DNA of 56,599 bases, from assembly GCA_018333525.1 (NCBI GenBank), contig JAGXTF010000080.1, forward strand, positions 1-56,599, read 5' to 3'. This document shows, piece after piece, positions 24,556-32,870 of this stretch (positions are counted from its first letter, which is position 1; each line of letters begins with the position of its first letter). The DNA is from Bacteroidota bacterium. Lineage in GTDB: Bacteria > Bacteroidota > Bacteroidia > NS11-12g > UBA955. The notes under the pieces were generated by a model. That model made no database searches. It was given only the letters and a program-made list of their open reading frames with translations, and had not been told where the DNA came from. The translations under genes and the position numbers were made by a program.

Positions 24556-27453
24556 CTACTTTTTTAGAGAGGAATAAACAATTTCAATTGCTCGGGTTCT
24601 GATATTTAGCTCGAGCAATTTTTTGTTGTTTTCATTCGGATACGTGCGGTTGCTCAGAAAAATAAATACAATATTATTTTCCGGATCTGCCCATGCCCAA
24701 TTGCCTGTAAATCCGCTATGCCCGTAAAGCGCTAAAGGTACAATTTCAGAAATATTCGCTTTTTCCCCTGGTAACGCGTTTGGCTTGTCAAATCCAAGAC
24801 CTCTATGGGTTTTTTTATGCCCCTTTTTTGTAAATTCTTTAATGGTATTTTCCTTTAAGCACTTTGTATTTCCAACGGATCCATTATTCAATAGCATTTC
24901 AAATAATACTGCCATTTCAGATGAATTGGAAAACAATCCTGCATTTCCTGCGATTCCTCCAAGCATTGCGGAAGCCGGATCATGTACATAACCCTGTACT
25001 CTTTGATTGCGGAAATAATTGTCTTCCACAGTAGGGGCAATTTCAGATTCGTAATAGGTACCTGCAGGTAAAAATAAAGTACGTTGCAAATGCAAAGGCG
25101 CATAGAAATATTTATTGGCGAATTGGGATATATTCATACCGCTTACTTTTTCTACAATTCTTGCGGCGATTATCATCCCCAAATCGCTGTATCTGTAAAC
25201 TCCTTTTTTCTCCAGGCGACACGCAACAATTTCTTTCCAAACTTCTTGCTCAAAAGCCGGATCCATCCAAAAACTATCCGCGAGTTTTACGGTATGGCCG
25301 GAGTCATAATTGGATACAAAAACCCCAGGTTTTACCATAGCATTTTTGTAAAAAGGAATCCATGCAGGCAACCCCGATTCATGCAATAACAATTGTCTCA
25401 GAGTGAGCTTTTCTTTATTGGTACCCTTTAGTTCAGGTAAATAGTGCGAAATAGCTGCATCCAGCCGGATATCGCCAGTTTCGTATAATTTCATTAAACA
25501 TAAAGTGGTAGCAGCAACTTTTGTAACCGATGCCAAATCATACAAATCCGTATTTTTAACTGGGCGTAAACTGTCGTAGTAAAAGCTTCCCCATGATCGG
25601 TTATATACCGCTTTACCATCTTTCAAAACCAACATTTGTCCGCCCGGAGATGCATGTTCTTTTTGAGCAAAGGCCAGTAATTTATCCAGATCTTCGGTAA
25701 AATCTTTTTGAAATCCTGCGATTAAAGGTGATTTTTCTTCGAATATATTTTTTACATTTTCTCTGGTGCTTACACCCTGGTCCAGATAGTAACCTTTATA
25801 TGCCATAGCCGGAAGTTTGCCATGAGAATATTTTTCACCGAATAATATATCTGCCGCAGCTTTCTGATATATTTCTCCATCTTCATATGCTACCAGAACA
25901 CATTTGAGATTTGGAATATTTTTAAGCACATATACATTGCCAAATACCACAACTGTTACGGGCATTTGATCTGCCAGTTTGTAGATATTCTGTACGAGTT
26001 GCTGGGGCAACAATTGTGATTTTTTACCCCATAAATTTTGTTCGTGTATGCTAATAATGGCTTCATCAAAATGGGCTAAAATGGAATCAGACATTTTAGC
26101 GAAAACATCATATCCGGAATCGCGATAGGTAAAAAATAATTCCGCTTTTTGAAATTCATTTATTGCATCGCCAAATATGTAATTTCCGGATTTTCCTATG
26201 CTCCATTGCGCAATTTTTCTTTTGGTATTTCTGGGTAAGGGCAGGCGATATTCAGAATCAGTTACCACTGTTATAGCGGCTTCTGCAACTTTTTCGGATA
26301 TAGATTCGGCTTCCCGATTCCAGGTTTGAATATCGCGGTCGGAAAGATCCATATGTTTATATTGATCCAATCCGGAGAGCATTTTAAAGAATAAAACTTT
26401 GCGCGCATGTTCTGCTATTTCAGCGCTATCCAGATAACCGGAATTTACCTGTTCCAAAATCACTTCAATAGCTTTTGGTACATCTTCCGGGCATAATAGA
26501 ATGTCATTTCCGGCTTTGATTGCAGCAGCTTCTGCATACCCGATTCCATAAAATCTGGAAATAGCTTTCATATTTAATGCGTCTGTAAAAACCAATCCCT
26601 GAAAGCCCATTTCCTTTTTTAGTAATCCATTAACTATTGCAGGGCTCATGGAACTGGGACGATGCGCCACGGTATCTAATGCAGGTATTTCCAGGTGAGC
26701 TACCATGGCAGACATGACGCCGGCCTTAAATAAATTGGCAAATGGTCTTAATTCCACATCTTCGAGTCTTGCCAAATCGTGGCCAATGTATGGCAGTTCA
26801 AGGTGGGAATCTCCTTTGGAATCACCGTGCCCGGGAAAATGTTTGGCACAGGCCATAATACCGGCATCCTGCATACCCCGCATCAATAATTCACCTGAAT
26901 GTTCCACTTGTGCAGTACTCTCGCCAAAGCTTCGAAAACCAATAATTGGATTTTCCGGATTGGTGTTAACATCTACATCCGGAGCAAAGTTTACATGAAT
27001 ACCGAGCATTTTGCACTGTTTCCCAATCAGGTAACCGGTTTCATAGGTCAGAGAGTCTTTACCCGCTGCGCCCAGTGTCATATTAAAAGGAAATTTATTG
27101 ACACCCTGCAAACGCATGGCCAATCCCCATTCTCCGTCAATACCAATTAGTAATGGAATTGTGCTCAATTGCTGGTAATAATTGGTGTAATAGGCCTGTG
27201 CCATGGGGGCACCCTGAAAAAAGATCAAGCCCCCGATTTGATTTTCCAAAATCAGTTTCTCTATCATTTCGGCATGCTCGGGTCCCTTGTTGGAATACGC
27301 GCTGATCATCATTAATTGGGCAATTTGCTGCCTGAGATTCATATGCGACAACAAACTGTCCGACCATGGATGGTGGTAATTTCCCTGAGTCCATTGCTGG
27401 GAGGAAAGAAGCGAAAATCTAATAAAAAGTAACAGAATGAAGGCCTTACGCAT
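24556..27453 (-). CDS. Exported GH3 beta-N-acetylglucosaminidase fused to a serine beta-lactamase-fold domain
   Basis: This 965-residue fusion has an N-terminal signal peptide. The GH3 part (about 30-560) carries KHFPGHG at 204-210 and GDSH at 214-217, the NagZ-type His/Asp loop, and nucleophile D291 (VFTDALNMKAI). It should cleave N-acetylglucosamine from peptidoglycan fragments. The C-terminal part (about 590-965) has SVTK with S642/K645, Y755-S-D and HSG at 912-914, the triad of class C beta-lactamase/esterase-like enzymes (peptidases or transacylases). The pairing is known in Bacteroidota and suits muropeptide turnover in the periplasm. The specific reaction of the serine domain is not known. 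It converges on the T9SS gene with a 2-bp gap. Confidence 0.88.
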   Translation of the reverse strand: MRKAFILLLFIRFSLLSSQQWTQGNYHHPWSDSLLSHMNLRQQIAQLMMISAYSNKGPEHAEMIEKLILENQIGGLIFFQGAPMAQAYYTNYYQQLSTIPLLIGIDGEWGLAMRLQGVNKFPFNMTLGAAGKDSLTYETGYLIGKQCKMLGIHVNFAPDVDVNTNPENPIIGFRSFGESTAQVEHSGELLMRGMQDAGIMACAKHFPGHGDSKGDSHLELPYIGHDLARLEDVELRPFANLFKAGVMSAMVAHLEIPALDTVAHRPSSMSPAIVNGLLKKEMGFQGLVFTDALNMKAISRFYGIGYAEAAAIKAGNDILLCPEDVPKAIEVILEQVNSGYLDSAEIAEHARKVLFFKMLSGLDQYKHMDLSDRDIQTWNREAESISEKVAEAAITVVTDSEYRLPLPRNTKRKIAQWSIGKSGNYIFGDAINEFQKAELFFTYRDSGYDVFAKMSDSILAHFDEAIISIHEQNLWGKKSQLLPQQLVQNIYKLADQMPVTVVVFGNVYVLKNIPNLKCVLVAYEDGEIYQKAAADILFGEKYSHGKLPAMAYKGYYLDQGVSTRENVKNIFEEKSPLIAGFQKDFTEDLDKLLAFAQKEHASPGGQMLVLKDGKAVYNRSWGSFYYDSLRPVKNTDLYDLASVTKVAATTLCLMKLYETGDIRLDAAISHYLPELKGTNKEKLTLRQLLLHESGLPAWIPFYKNAMVKPGVFVSNYDSGHTVKLADSFWMDPAFEQEVWKEIVACRLEKKGVYRYSDLGMIIAARIVEKVSGMNISQFANKYFYAPLHLQRTLFLPAGTYYESEIAPTVEDNYFRNQRVQGYVHDPASAMLGGIAGNAGLFSNSSEMAVLFEMLLNNGSVGNTKCLKENTIKEFTKKGHKKTHRGLGFDKPNALPGEKANISEIVPLALYGHSGFTGNWAWADPENNIVFIFLSNRTYPNENNKKLLELNIRTRAIEIVYSSLKK

Positions 27454-27715
27454 ATCTCAAATCACAAAGGAACTACCTGAATAACGAAGTAAAGAGCAAA
27501 ACCTTTGCCGCGATTGTGGATATTGGTCAAATATTGCATCCAGGAAGAAAGATTCCAATTTCATGAAACTTCCATGGCTTTATCACTCAGAATCAGTGCG
27601 TTCGGGCAGCAATTGTATTAATTTTGAAAAAAAATCAGATTCGAGGCCGCGTTTATTAACCGGGATTTGTCTAAAGCTACAAATCGGCACATGCGGATGC
27701 ACGAACACCGAAAGG
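27454..27715. other. Divergent intergenic region before the sigma-factor operon
   Basis: No gene is present. The open frame reaching upstream of the sigma start to 27563 has no sigma-factor features in its first 51 codons and is taken as leader sequence. A TAnnTTTG-type box, TAATTTTG, lies at 27619-27626, about 90 bp before the start. Confidence 0.45.
27619..27626 (+). promoter_or_regulatory. -7 element candidate for the sigma operon
   Basis: TAATTTTG matches TAnnTTTG. No clear TTTG -33 element is present at the right spacing, so this is only a candidate. An autoregulated ECF promoter could look different. Confidence 0.3.
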
Positions 27716-28246
27716 ATGACAGAGAAAGAACTGGTAGATGGCTGTATCAAGGAAGACCGGATTTGCCAGCGTTTTCTTTGGGACAAATACGCGCCAAAGC
27801 TCCTTTCTATTGGAATCAGGTATTGTAAATCCCGCGAAGATGCCGAAGATGTATTGATGGAAGCATTTGTAAAAATATTTGATAAGATCGGAGAATTTCG
27901 ATTTCAGAGTTCACTTGAAACCTGGATGAGAAGGGTAATGGTGAATACCAGTATTAACAAAATCCGGTCTACCAAAATTACAGATACTATTGATAATGAA
28001 CATTTGGAAATTGCATTTAATGACAGGGCATTCGAACTCATGAATGCCAGAGAATTGTTGCAATTGCTGGAAAAGCTCCCCGTGGGCTACCGAACGGTGT
28101 TCAACCTGTATGCAATTGAAGGTTATTCCCATAAAGAAATAGCCGATGAACTTGGAATAGACGAAGGAACTAGCCGATCGCAGCTGGCTAAAGCGAGAAA
28201 AGCGCTGCAAGAATTAATTGAAAAAAACGAGCAAGTAAGGTTATGA
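27716..28246 (+). CDS. ECF-type RNA polymerase sigma factor
   Basis: This 176-residue sigma-70 family protein has region 2 (about 25-95: FLWDKYAPKLLSIGIRYCKSREDAEDVLMEAF) and region 4 (about 115-170: LPVGYRTVFNLYAIEGYSHKEIADELGIDEGTSRSQL, a helix-turn-helix). The ATG at 27716 is chosen because upstream codons show no family similarity and AAAGG lies just before it. The stop overlaps the next start as ATGA (28243-28246). The next gene has the form of a membrane-anchored anti-sigma protein, so the factor is likely held inactive at the membrane and released by an envelope signal. Its target promoters are not known. Confidence 0.9.
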   Translation: MTEKELVDGCIKEDRICQRFLWDKYAPKLLSIGIRYCKSREDAEDVLMEAFVKIFDKIGEFRFQSSLETWMRRVMVNTSINKIRSTKITDTIDNEHLEIAFNDRAFELMNARELLQLLEKLPVGYRTVFNLYAIEGYSHKEIADELGIDEGTSRSQLAKARKALQELIEKNEQVRL

Positions 28247-29514
28247 GTAACCTGGAAAATAATATTAAAAATAAGCTTTACAACCTGGAAACTCCTCTGG
28301 GAGGGAATGTGAGTTTCGAAAAGGTGATGGCAATGAGAACCAAGGAACGCGGAAATATTTGGTGGAAACCTACATTGATGGTAGCCAGTATTTTAGGTGT
28401 TGTATCTCTTACAGGGTACTATTTCTATCAAAAGTATAGCAATCCGTCTGAAACTGTTTCCCAAATTTCTGACAGCAAAAATCAGGGTTCTTCGGATGTT
28501 GGCGATAAATCCAACAATCCGGTTGCTTCTGAAAAATCGCCAACTCAAAATTCAATGGAAAATGCTTCCATTTCTGCATCTGAAATGCAAAATGCAAATG
28601 CAGGTTCTGGTAAAAGGGCCATTTATCCTGCTCGCCGCAACCGGGATTTAATTCCATCAGAGGGTCCAATTGAAAATCCTGTTGAAAGAGAAGTTGCCGG
28701 TAACATTACTGAAAATATATGGACAGACTGGAGCGGACTTCATAGTTTCGGATTGCACGAAAAATGGGAGAAATACAGTCTTGCATCCAATGATAAAAGA
28801 CTCAAATACAAGCACAAACGGGTAGATAATAAAGATCCAAAAGTTTTACCGGAAATCGAATTGATGATGGCTACCGGAAACAGAAATGTGAAAGAATATG
28901 CCACATTAAACAGTTATGCTGTTCGCGGAATTCACCGTTACACCCAATTTTCAGCATCTGCTTTATGGGATCTGGGCAAGGGATGGAAAGCCGGAGCCGG
29001 TGTGGGATATAGCCAATTTGCAGGTAACGGGGAGTGGAGAAATTTATACCCTGTTACTACCCAAAAAGTGCGTATAGATACCACCATCATCGTTCAACCT
29101 GGTTTCCCGGATAAACAGGTGATAACCAGAGATACTACTTACGTTACAACTAACGAAATTCAAACAGGCAAACTGTCTTATACCCTAAGTAAAATTAGCA
29201 TTCCATTGAGTTTTCAATATTATTTGGGACGTGGAACCACCTTGTTCCGATTAAATGGAACTGTAGCTCCAGGCTGGCTTTCAGCAGAAAATGGTCAAAT
29301 TTTTAGCAAAGAAGACAGCAGAAATACCACAGGTTCAATCAATCAAATGACATTGGACGGCAGGCTGGGTATGGGTCTTTATTATGTATTGAACAAACGC
29401 ACAGCAATTATTATTGAACCAGGTGCCACCTACCAATCCGTACTTGGACATGGTTGGAATACATACAACCGCATTGGTTTCGGAATGGGATTTGGATTGA
29501 TGATTAAGCTCTAA
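28243..29514 (+). CDS. Candidate dual-membrane-spanning anti-sigma factor (TM anchor plus C-terminal beta-barrel)
   Basis: This is a 423-residue protein with an unusual order of parts. Residues 1-40 are hydrophilic and acidic-basic (cytosolic); 43-62 form one transmembrane helix (WWKPTLMVASILGVVSLTGYY region). Residues 63 to about 200 are a Ser/Asn/Gln-rich, low-complexity linker able to cross the periplasm, and about 203-423 resemble an eight-stranded outer-membrane barrel (LNSYAVRGIHRYTQFSASALW, LSYTLSKISIPLSFQYYLG, final NRIGFGMGFGLMIKL). There is no cleavable signal peptide. The gene overlaps the sigma gene by 4 bp. Known dual membrane-spanning anti-sigma factors (Dma) of Bacteroides have this plan. 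Binding to the sigma factor is inferred, not seen. Confidence 0.72.
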   Translation: MSNLENNIKNKLYNLETPLGGNVSFEKVMAMRTKERGNIWWKPTLMVASILGVVSLTGYYFYQKYSNPSETVSQISDSKNQGSSDVGDKSNNPVASEKSPTQNSMENASISASEMQNANAGSGKRAIYPARRNRDLIPSEGPIENPVEREVAGNITENIWTDWSGLHSFGLHEKWEKYSLASNDKRLKYKHKRVDNKDPKVLPEIELMMATGNRNVKEYATLNSYAVRGIHRYTQFSASALWDLGKGWKAGAGVGYSQFAGNGEWRNLYPVTTQKVRIDTTIIVQPGFPDKQVITRDTTYVTTNEIQTGKLSYTLSKISIPLSFQYYLGRGTTLFRLNGTVAPGWLSAENGQIFSKEDSRNTTGSINQMTLDGRLGMGLYYVLNKRTAIIIEPGATYQSVLGHGWNTYNRIGFGMGFGLMIKL

Positions 29515-29523
29515 TTTTGCTGG

Positions 29524-31044
29524 ATGTTATCCAGAAGTCTGAAAGTACTTTTACTTCTTCTTATCAGCCGTTCGGCATCTTCTCAGAACGGCGTTTTTTT
29601 GAAGAATGCAGGAGATGCTACTTTTAGGTTAAGCCACTTACCCGGCCTTGGGAATAGCAATTTTAAAGCTGTAGAATATCCTGTTTCCAGTGGTAATTAT
29701 GCACTGAATAGACTTGATTTTTGGATTACCGGCATTGATCAAACAGGAGATACGGTTGCATTATGTTCCGATATTTTTTCTAATAAATCGGCCTGGGTCT
29801 CGGGGCCAACGTCCATTTCCGGAAATAGAATGCATGTGGATTCCGCCGAATGGAAATCATTTATTTCTGTAAATGCTTCTGAAATTAATTACCATAAATC
29901 CCATTATCTGGATGGAAACTATGTTGTACCCTCCGGGATAGCTTTCTGGCCTGCAGCGTATAATGTGAGTGGTTTCCCTAAAGTGTTGGCGGCATTTGCA
30001 GATGCCAACCAGAATGGGGTTTACGAATATAAATCCGGCGATTATCCATATGTCCCGGGTGCTGAAAATGTTTTTACAATGGGCAGTGATTCTACTCTTT
30101 TGCTCAGAAACAGCGGAATTTCATCTCATTTGGATATGGCTACGCTTTGGTTTCTTTCGGAAAAATCTGACAGTAGTCCAAATACCATATTTTTCAGAAA
30201 TGTGATTTGCAATAGGGGAACTGAAACAATAAACGGACTCAAAGTGAGCGCTGTGGCCGCTATGCAGATAGGGATGCCCAATGACAATTTCCTTTCTACA
30301 GATGTAGAAAACGGAAGTATTGTGGGAATTAATGCAGCCGGTAATGATGGCATTTATGGAAATACCTGGCCTGCTGTGGCGGTGGGCTGGCTTTCTGAAA
30401 AACCTCTGAAATCCATTTATTTTGATCCCGGATCGGATGCAGTGAATGGCAAACCGGTTCATGCCAGTGATTTTTATAATTTGAGCAATGGTTATTGGAA
30501 AACAGGCAAATTTCTCTCTTTCGGTGGTTCAGGGCTTGACGGCTCAGTACCAGCATCATTCGTTTACAGCAATGGCACGGATATAGGTCAGAGTAATAAA
30601 GATTGGGATGAAACTCCCGGTACAGCTGGAGTCAGAACAGGTTTGATTTCAACTGGCTGGAATGAACTAAAAGGGAATACCTGCAAAGCAGTAGATGGAT
30701 TTGTTAAAATAATTCCCAATGCTCCGGATTCAGCTTCGCTGCGTACCAGTTTGAAATCCACGAGAAATTTTTATGAAAAATCGGAATTCAATGTCGGAAT
30801 AAAATACAACCCTAAACCTATGCCGGGTTTTAATTTGTATCCCAATCCAGTCGGTAAAGGACAGGTATTGTTTTTAGATGGATTGACTAAGGGTGCAAAA
30901 TTGGAAATTTTTGGATTTTCCGGATTAAGAATTGCATATGAAAAACCCACCGGAAATTCAATTATTTTGAATTTGCCCGCCGGAATTTATATAGTAAAAG
31001 CCGATGGTTATTTACCTCAGATTCTTTGCATTTCCGGCAATTAA
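29524..31044 (+). CDS. T9SS-secreted protein in the sigma/anti-sigma operon
   Basis: This 506-residue exported protein starts 9 bp after the anti-sigma-like gene and so belongs to its operon. A signal peptide (MLSRSLKVLLLLLISRSAS, cleavage before QNGV) precedes a large globular part with many Gly, Ser and Asn, including DANQNGVYEYKSGDYP, which resembles a calcium-binding-like loop. The last 70 residues (GFNLYPNPVGKGQ to PQILCISGN) form a type A sorting domain. It should pass through the T9SS and reside on the surface or be released. Being the final gene of the sigma unit, it might be a regulated product or part of the sensing circuit. No enzymatic motif is visible. Confidence 0.72.
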   Translation: MLSRSLKVLLLLLISRSASSQNGVFLKNAGDATFRLSHLPGLGNSNFKAVEYPVSSGNYALNRLDFWITGIDQTGDTVALCSDIFSNKSAWVSGPTSISGNRMHVDSAEWKSFISVNASEINYHKSHYLDGNYVVPSGIAFWPAAYNVSGFPKVLAAFADANQNGVYEYKSGDYPYVPGAENVFTMGSDSTLLLRNSGISSHLDMATLWFLSEKSDSSPNTIFFRNVICNRGTETINGLKVSAVAAMQIGMPNDNFLSTDVENGSIVGINAAGNDGIYGNTWPAVAVGWLSEKPLKSIYFDPGSDAVNGKPVHASDFYNLSNGYWKTGKFLSFGGSGLDGSVPASFVYSNGTDIGQSNKDWDETPGTAGVRTGLISTGWNELKGNTCKAVDGFVKIIPNAPDSASLRTSLKSTRNFYEKSEFNVGIKYNPKPMPGFNLYPNPVGKGQVLFLDGLTKGAKLEIFGFSGLRIAYEKPTGNSIILNLPAGIYIVKADGYLPQILCISGN

Positions 31045-32124
31045 TCAGGCCGGTTCACCCAATTCCTGTTCTACCTTTTGCATCCAACCGAAAACATCTT
31101 CAGATTGGCCATAACGAATGCCATCTAAAAGGGATTTCAAGGATGAAGAAATACTCGTATCTCCCTGAGCCATTACATCAAAAAAGTGATGGTTATGTCC
31201 AAAACCAACCAGATTTATGAGTGTTGCCGCGGTTCCGGTAATAAAGAGTTCTTTCAAATTGCCATTGTGAAATTCCTTTTTCAATTCCAATATGGAAAGT
31301 GGTCTTTCTTCCACTTCATATCCCATGTGGTTCAATAATTTAATTGCACTATCCCGGGTGATACCTGCAAGCAGGTTTTCTGATAAATCCGGAGTGACAA
31401 TATTTTTTCCGATAACGGCAAAGAAATTGGTTGTGCCTGTTTCTTCCACAAATTCATGGGTAACAGGATCTGTCCAAAGTACCTGATCAAAGCCTTCTTC
31501 CTGCGCCTTTTTGGTTGCGAAAAGTGAACCGCCATAATTTCCTGAACACTTTGCAAATCCGGTGCCACCAGGGGCTGAACGACTATAATGTTCTTCCACT
31601 TTAACACGAAGAGGGTTATTATAATATGGACCAACAGGACAGCAAAAAATGATGAATTTGTATTTTTCTGAAGGACGCACACCAACGTGCTCGTCAGTTG
31701 CGAACATAAATGGACGAATATATAAACTGGAACCATCGGTACCCGGAACCCATTGTCGGTCAATATCCACCAATGCGGTTAATCCCTGCATAAAAATATC
31801 TTCCGGCAATTCCGGCATTACCATTCGTTTGGCTGAAGTATTTAAGCGTTTCCAGTTTTCCTTTGGGCGAAAAAGCCAAACTTCTCCTGAAGCGGAAAAT
31901 GCTTTCATGCCTTCAAAAATAGCCTGACCATAATGCAGGGCACTGGTAGCAGGGCTTAACTGAATCTGGCTATATGGTTCGATTCTCAGGTCTGTCCAGT
32001 TTTTCCCATCATAATCCGCAACAAACATATGGTCAGTAAAAATTTTACCAAATCCAATATTGTGCGGATCGAATTCCGCAAGCCTGCTATTTTGAGTCTT
32101 GTAAATATTAATTTTGTGCGCCAT
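31045..32124 (-). CDS. ilvE: Branched-chain amino acid aminotransferase
   Basis: This 359-residue class IV PLP aminotransferase catalyses the last step in leucine, isoleucine and valine synthesis and the first in their degradation. The large (eukaryote-like) BCAT form is shown by LHYGQAIFEGMKAF, YIRPFMFATDEHVGVRPS, and FAKCSGNYGGSLFATKKAQ, with K192 (G-x-x-K-x-x-GNY context) the likely PLP lysine. FVEETGTTNFFAVIG and the GITRDSAI substrate loop are also intact. It stops directly against the stop of the T9SS gene (31044/31045). Its start is only 33 bp from the divergent unknown gene. No other ilv/leu genes are in the window. Confidence 0.95.
   Translation of the reverse strand: MAHKINIYKTQNSRLAEFDPHNIGFGKIFTDHMFVADYDGKNWTDLRIEPYSQIQLSPATSALHYGQAIFEGMKAFSASGEVWLFRPKENWKRLNTSAKRMVMPELPEDIFMQGLTALVDIDRQWVPGTDGSSLYIRPFMFATDEHVGVRPSEKYKFIIFCCPVGPYYNNPLRVKVEEHYSRSAPGGTGFAKCSGNYGGSLFATKKAQEEGFDQVLWTDPVTHEFVEETGTTNFFAVIGKNIVTPDLSENLLAGITRDSAIKLLNHMGYEVEERPLSILELKKEFHNGNLKELFITGTAATLINLVGFGHNHHFFDVMAQGDTSISSSLKSLLDGIRYGQSEDVFGWMQKVEQELGEPA
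32109..32116 (+). promoter_or_regulatory. -7 element candidate inside the 5' end of ilvE, for the divergent gene
   Basis: TAATTTTG fits TAnnTTTG and lies 41 bp before the ATG at 32158. A TTTG is found 14 bp upstream (32091-32094), shorter than normal spacing. It would lie within the first codons of ilvE on the opposite strand. Confidence 0.33.
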
Positions 32125-32157
32125 CAGCGGGGCGAAATTAATTTAAATCGAACATTT

Positions 32158-32649
32158 ATGGAGGAAAACGGCATGTTTGTGGATAATCCTTTAGAGCTCA
32201 CAGCTTTGTATGGGGATGGTATTTTTTTGATAACGGAAAATTCCGGTAGTAATTTTCATTATACCGGTGGAGGAAATTTGGGAATCCTGAATGTGCTTTA
32301 TTACGATCAGCGGGGAATTCCAACAAATGCTTCCAATGTTCTGAATAAATTGATGGGGGCGGTTAAAATTCAAGGCAAGAATTTGAGTAGTGCCGATTAC
32401 TCCGTAATCAATGCTGCGGATGTACTGGCAGATGACAGGCTCGCTGAGATTATTGCCGATTACCAGCCAAAAGCGGTTATACTTTGGTCAGATGAATGGA
32501 TTTCACCACAACCAGCACCTGCTTTCTATAGTGAAAGTCTTTTTACAGATGTGCGTTTTCTGAGGTGCCATTCTTTGCAATCTATTGTTGCAGACGAAGA
32601 TCGAAAAAGGGAATGTTGGGTTTCCATAAAAAGATTTTTCGGTTTTTGA
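32158..32649 (+). CDS. Conserved-looking hypothetical protein
   Basis: This 163-residue soluble protein is read from the ATG at 32158. An in-frame extension to 32029 lies inside ilvE and lacks features. It contains a Gly-rich beginning (HYTGGGNLGILNVLYYDQR), a helix-rich middle and the C-terminal DEDRKRECWVSIKRFFGF. That end, with W-x-x-IK-x-x-FG, resembles a group of 150-200-residue Bacteroidota proteins of unknown function (my recall, not checked). No signal peptide or helix of membrane type is visible. The tight 33-bp spacing with ilvE suggests shared regulatory DNA. Confidence 0.6.
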   Translation: MEENGMFVDNPLELTALYGDGIFLITENSGSNFHYTGGGNLGILNVLYYDQRGIPTNASNVLNKLMGAVKIQGKNLSSADYSVINAADVLADDRLAEIIADYQPKAVILWSDEWISPQPAPAFYSESLFTDVRFLRCHSLQSIVADEDRKRECWVSIKRFFGF

Positions 32650-32870
32650 AATGGAAACCGAATAAAAAGTGCATAACAGTAAACCTTACGCGTCTCTGTT
32701 TATTTGGATTTGTAAGTATTTGATTTATATATATTTGCATTAGGAGGGGTTCTCCATAATCACTTATCAGTTTTTGACTGCACGCAGGCAACATAAAATG
32801 ACCTTATAATGTCATAACTATTATCGGATATTTCAGTTAAATTTGAAGTATCTCCATAAACCTCCATCGG
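32650..32870. other. 221-bp intergenic region before the gliding-protein pair
   Basis: AT-rich with no gene. TAnnTTTG-like TAAATTTG lies at 32838-32845, 25 bp before the ATG of the giant protein. No clear terminator is visible. Confidence 0.4.
32838..32845 (+). promoter_or_regulatory. -7 element candidate for the gliding-protein operon
   Basis: TAAATTTG is a full match to TAnnTTTG; a convincing -33 TTTG is not found at the usual spacing. Confidence 0.35.
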
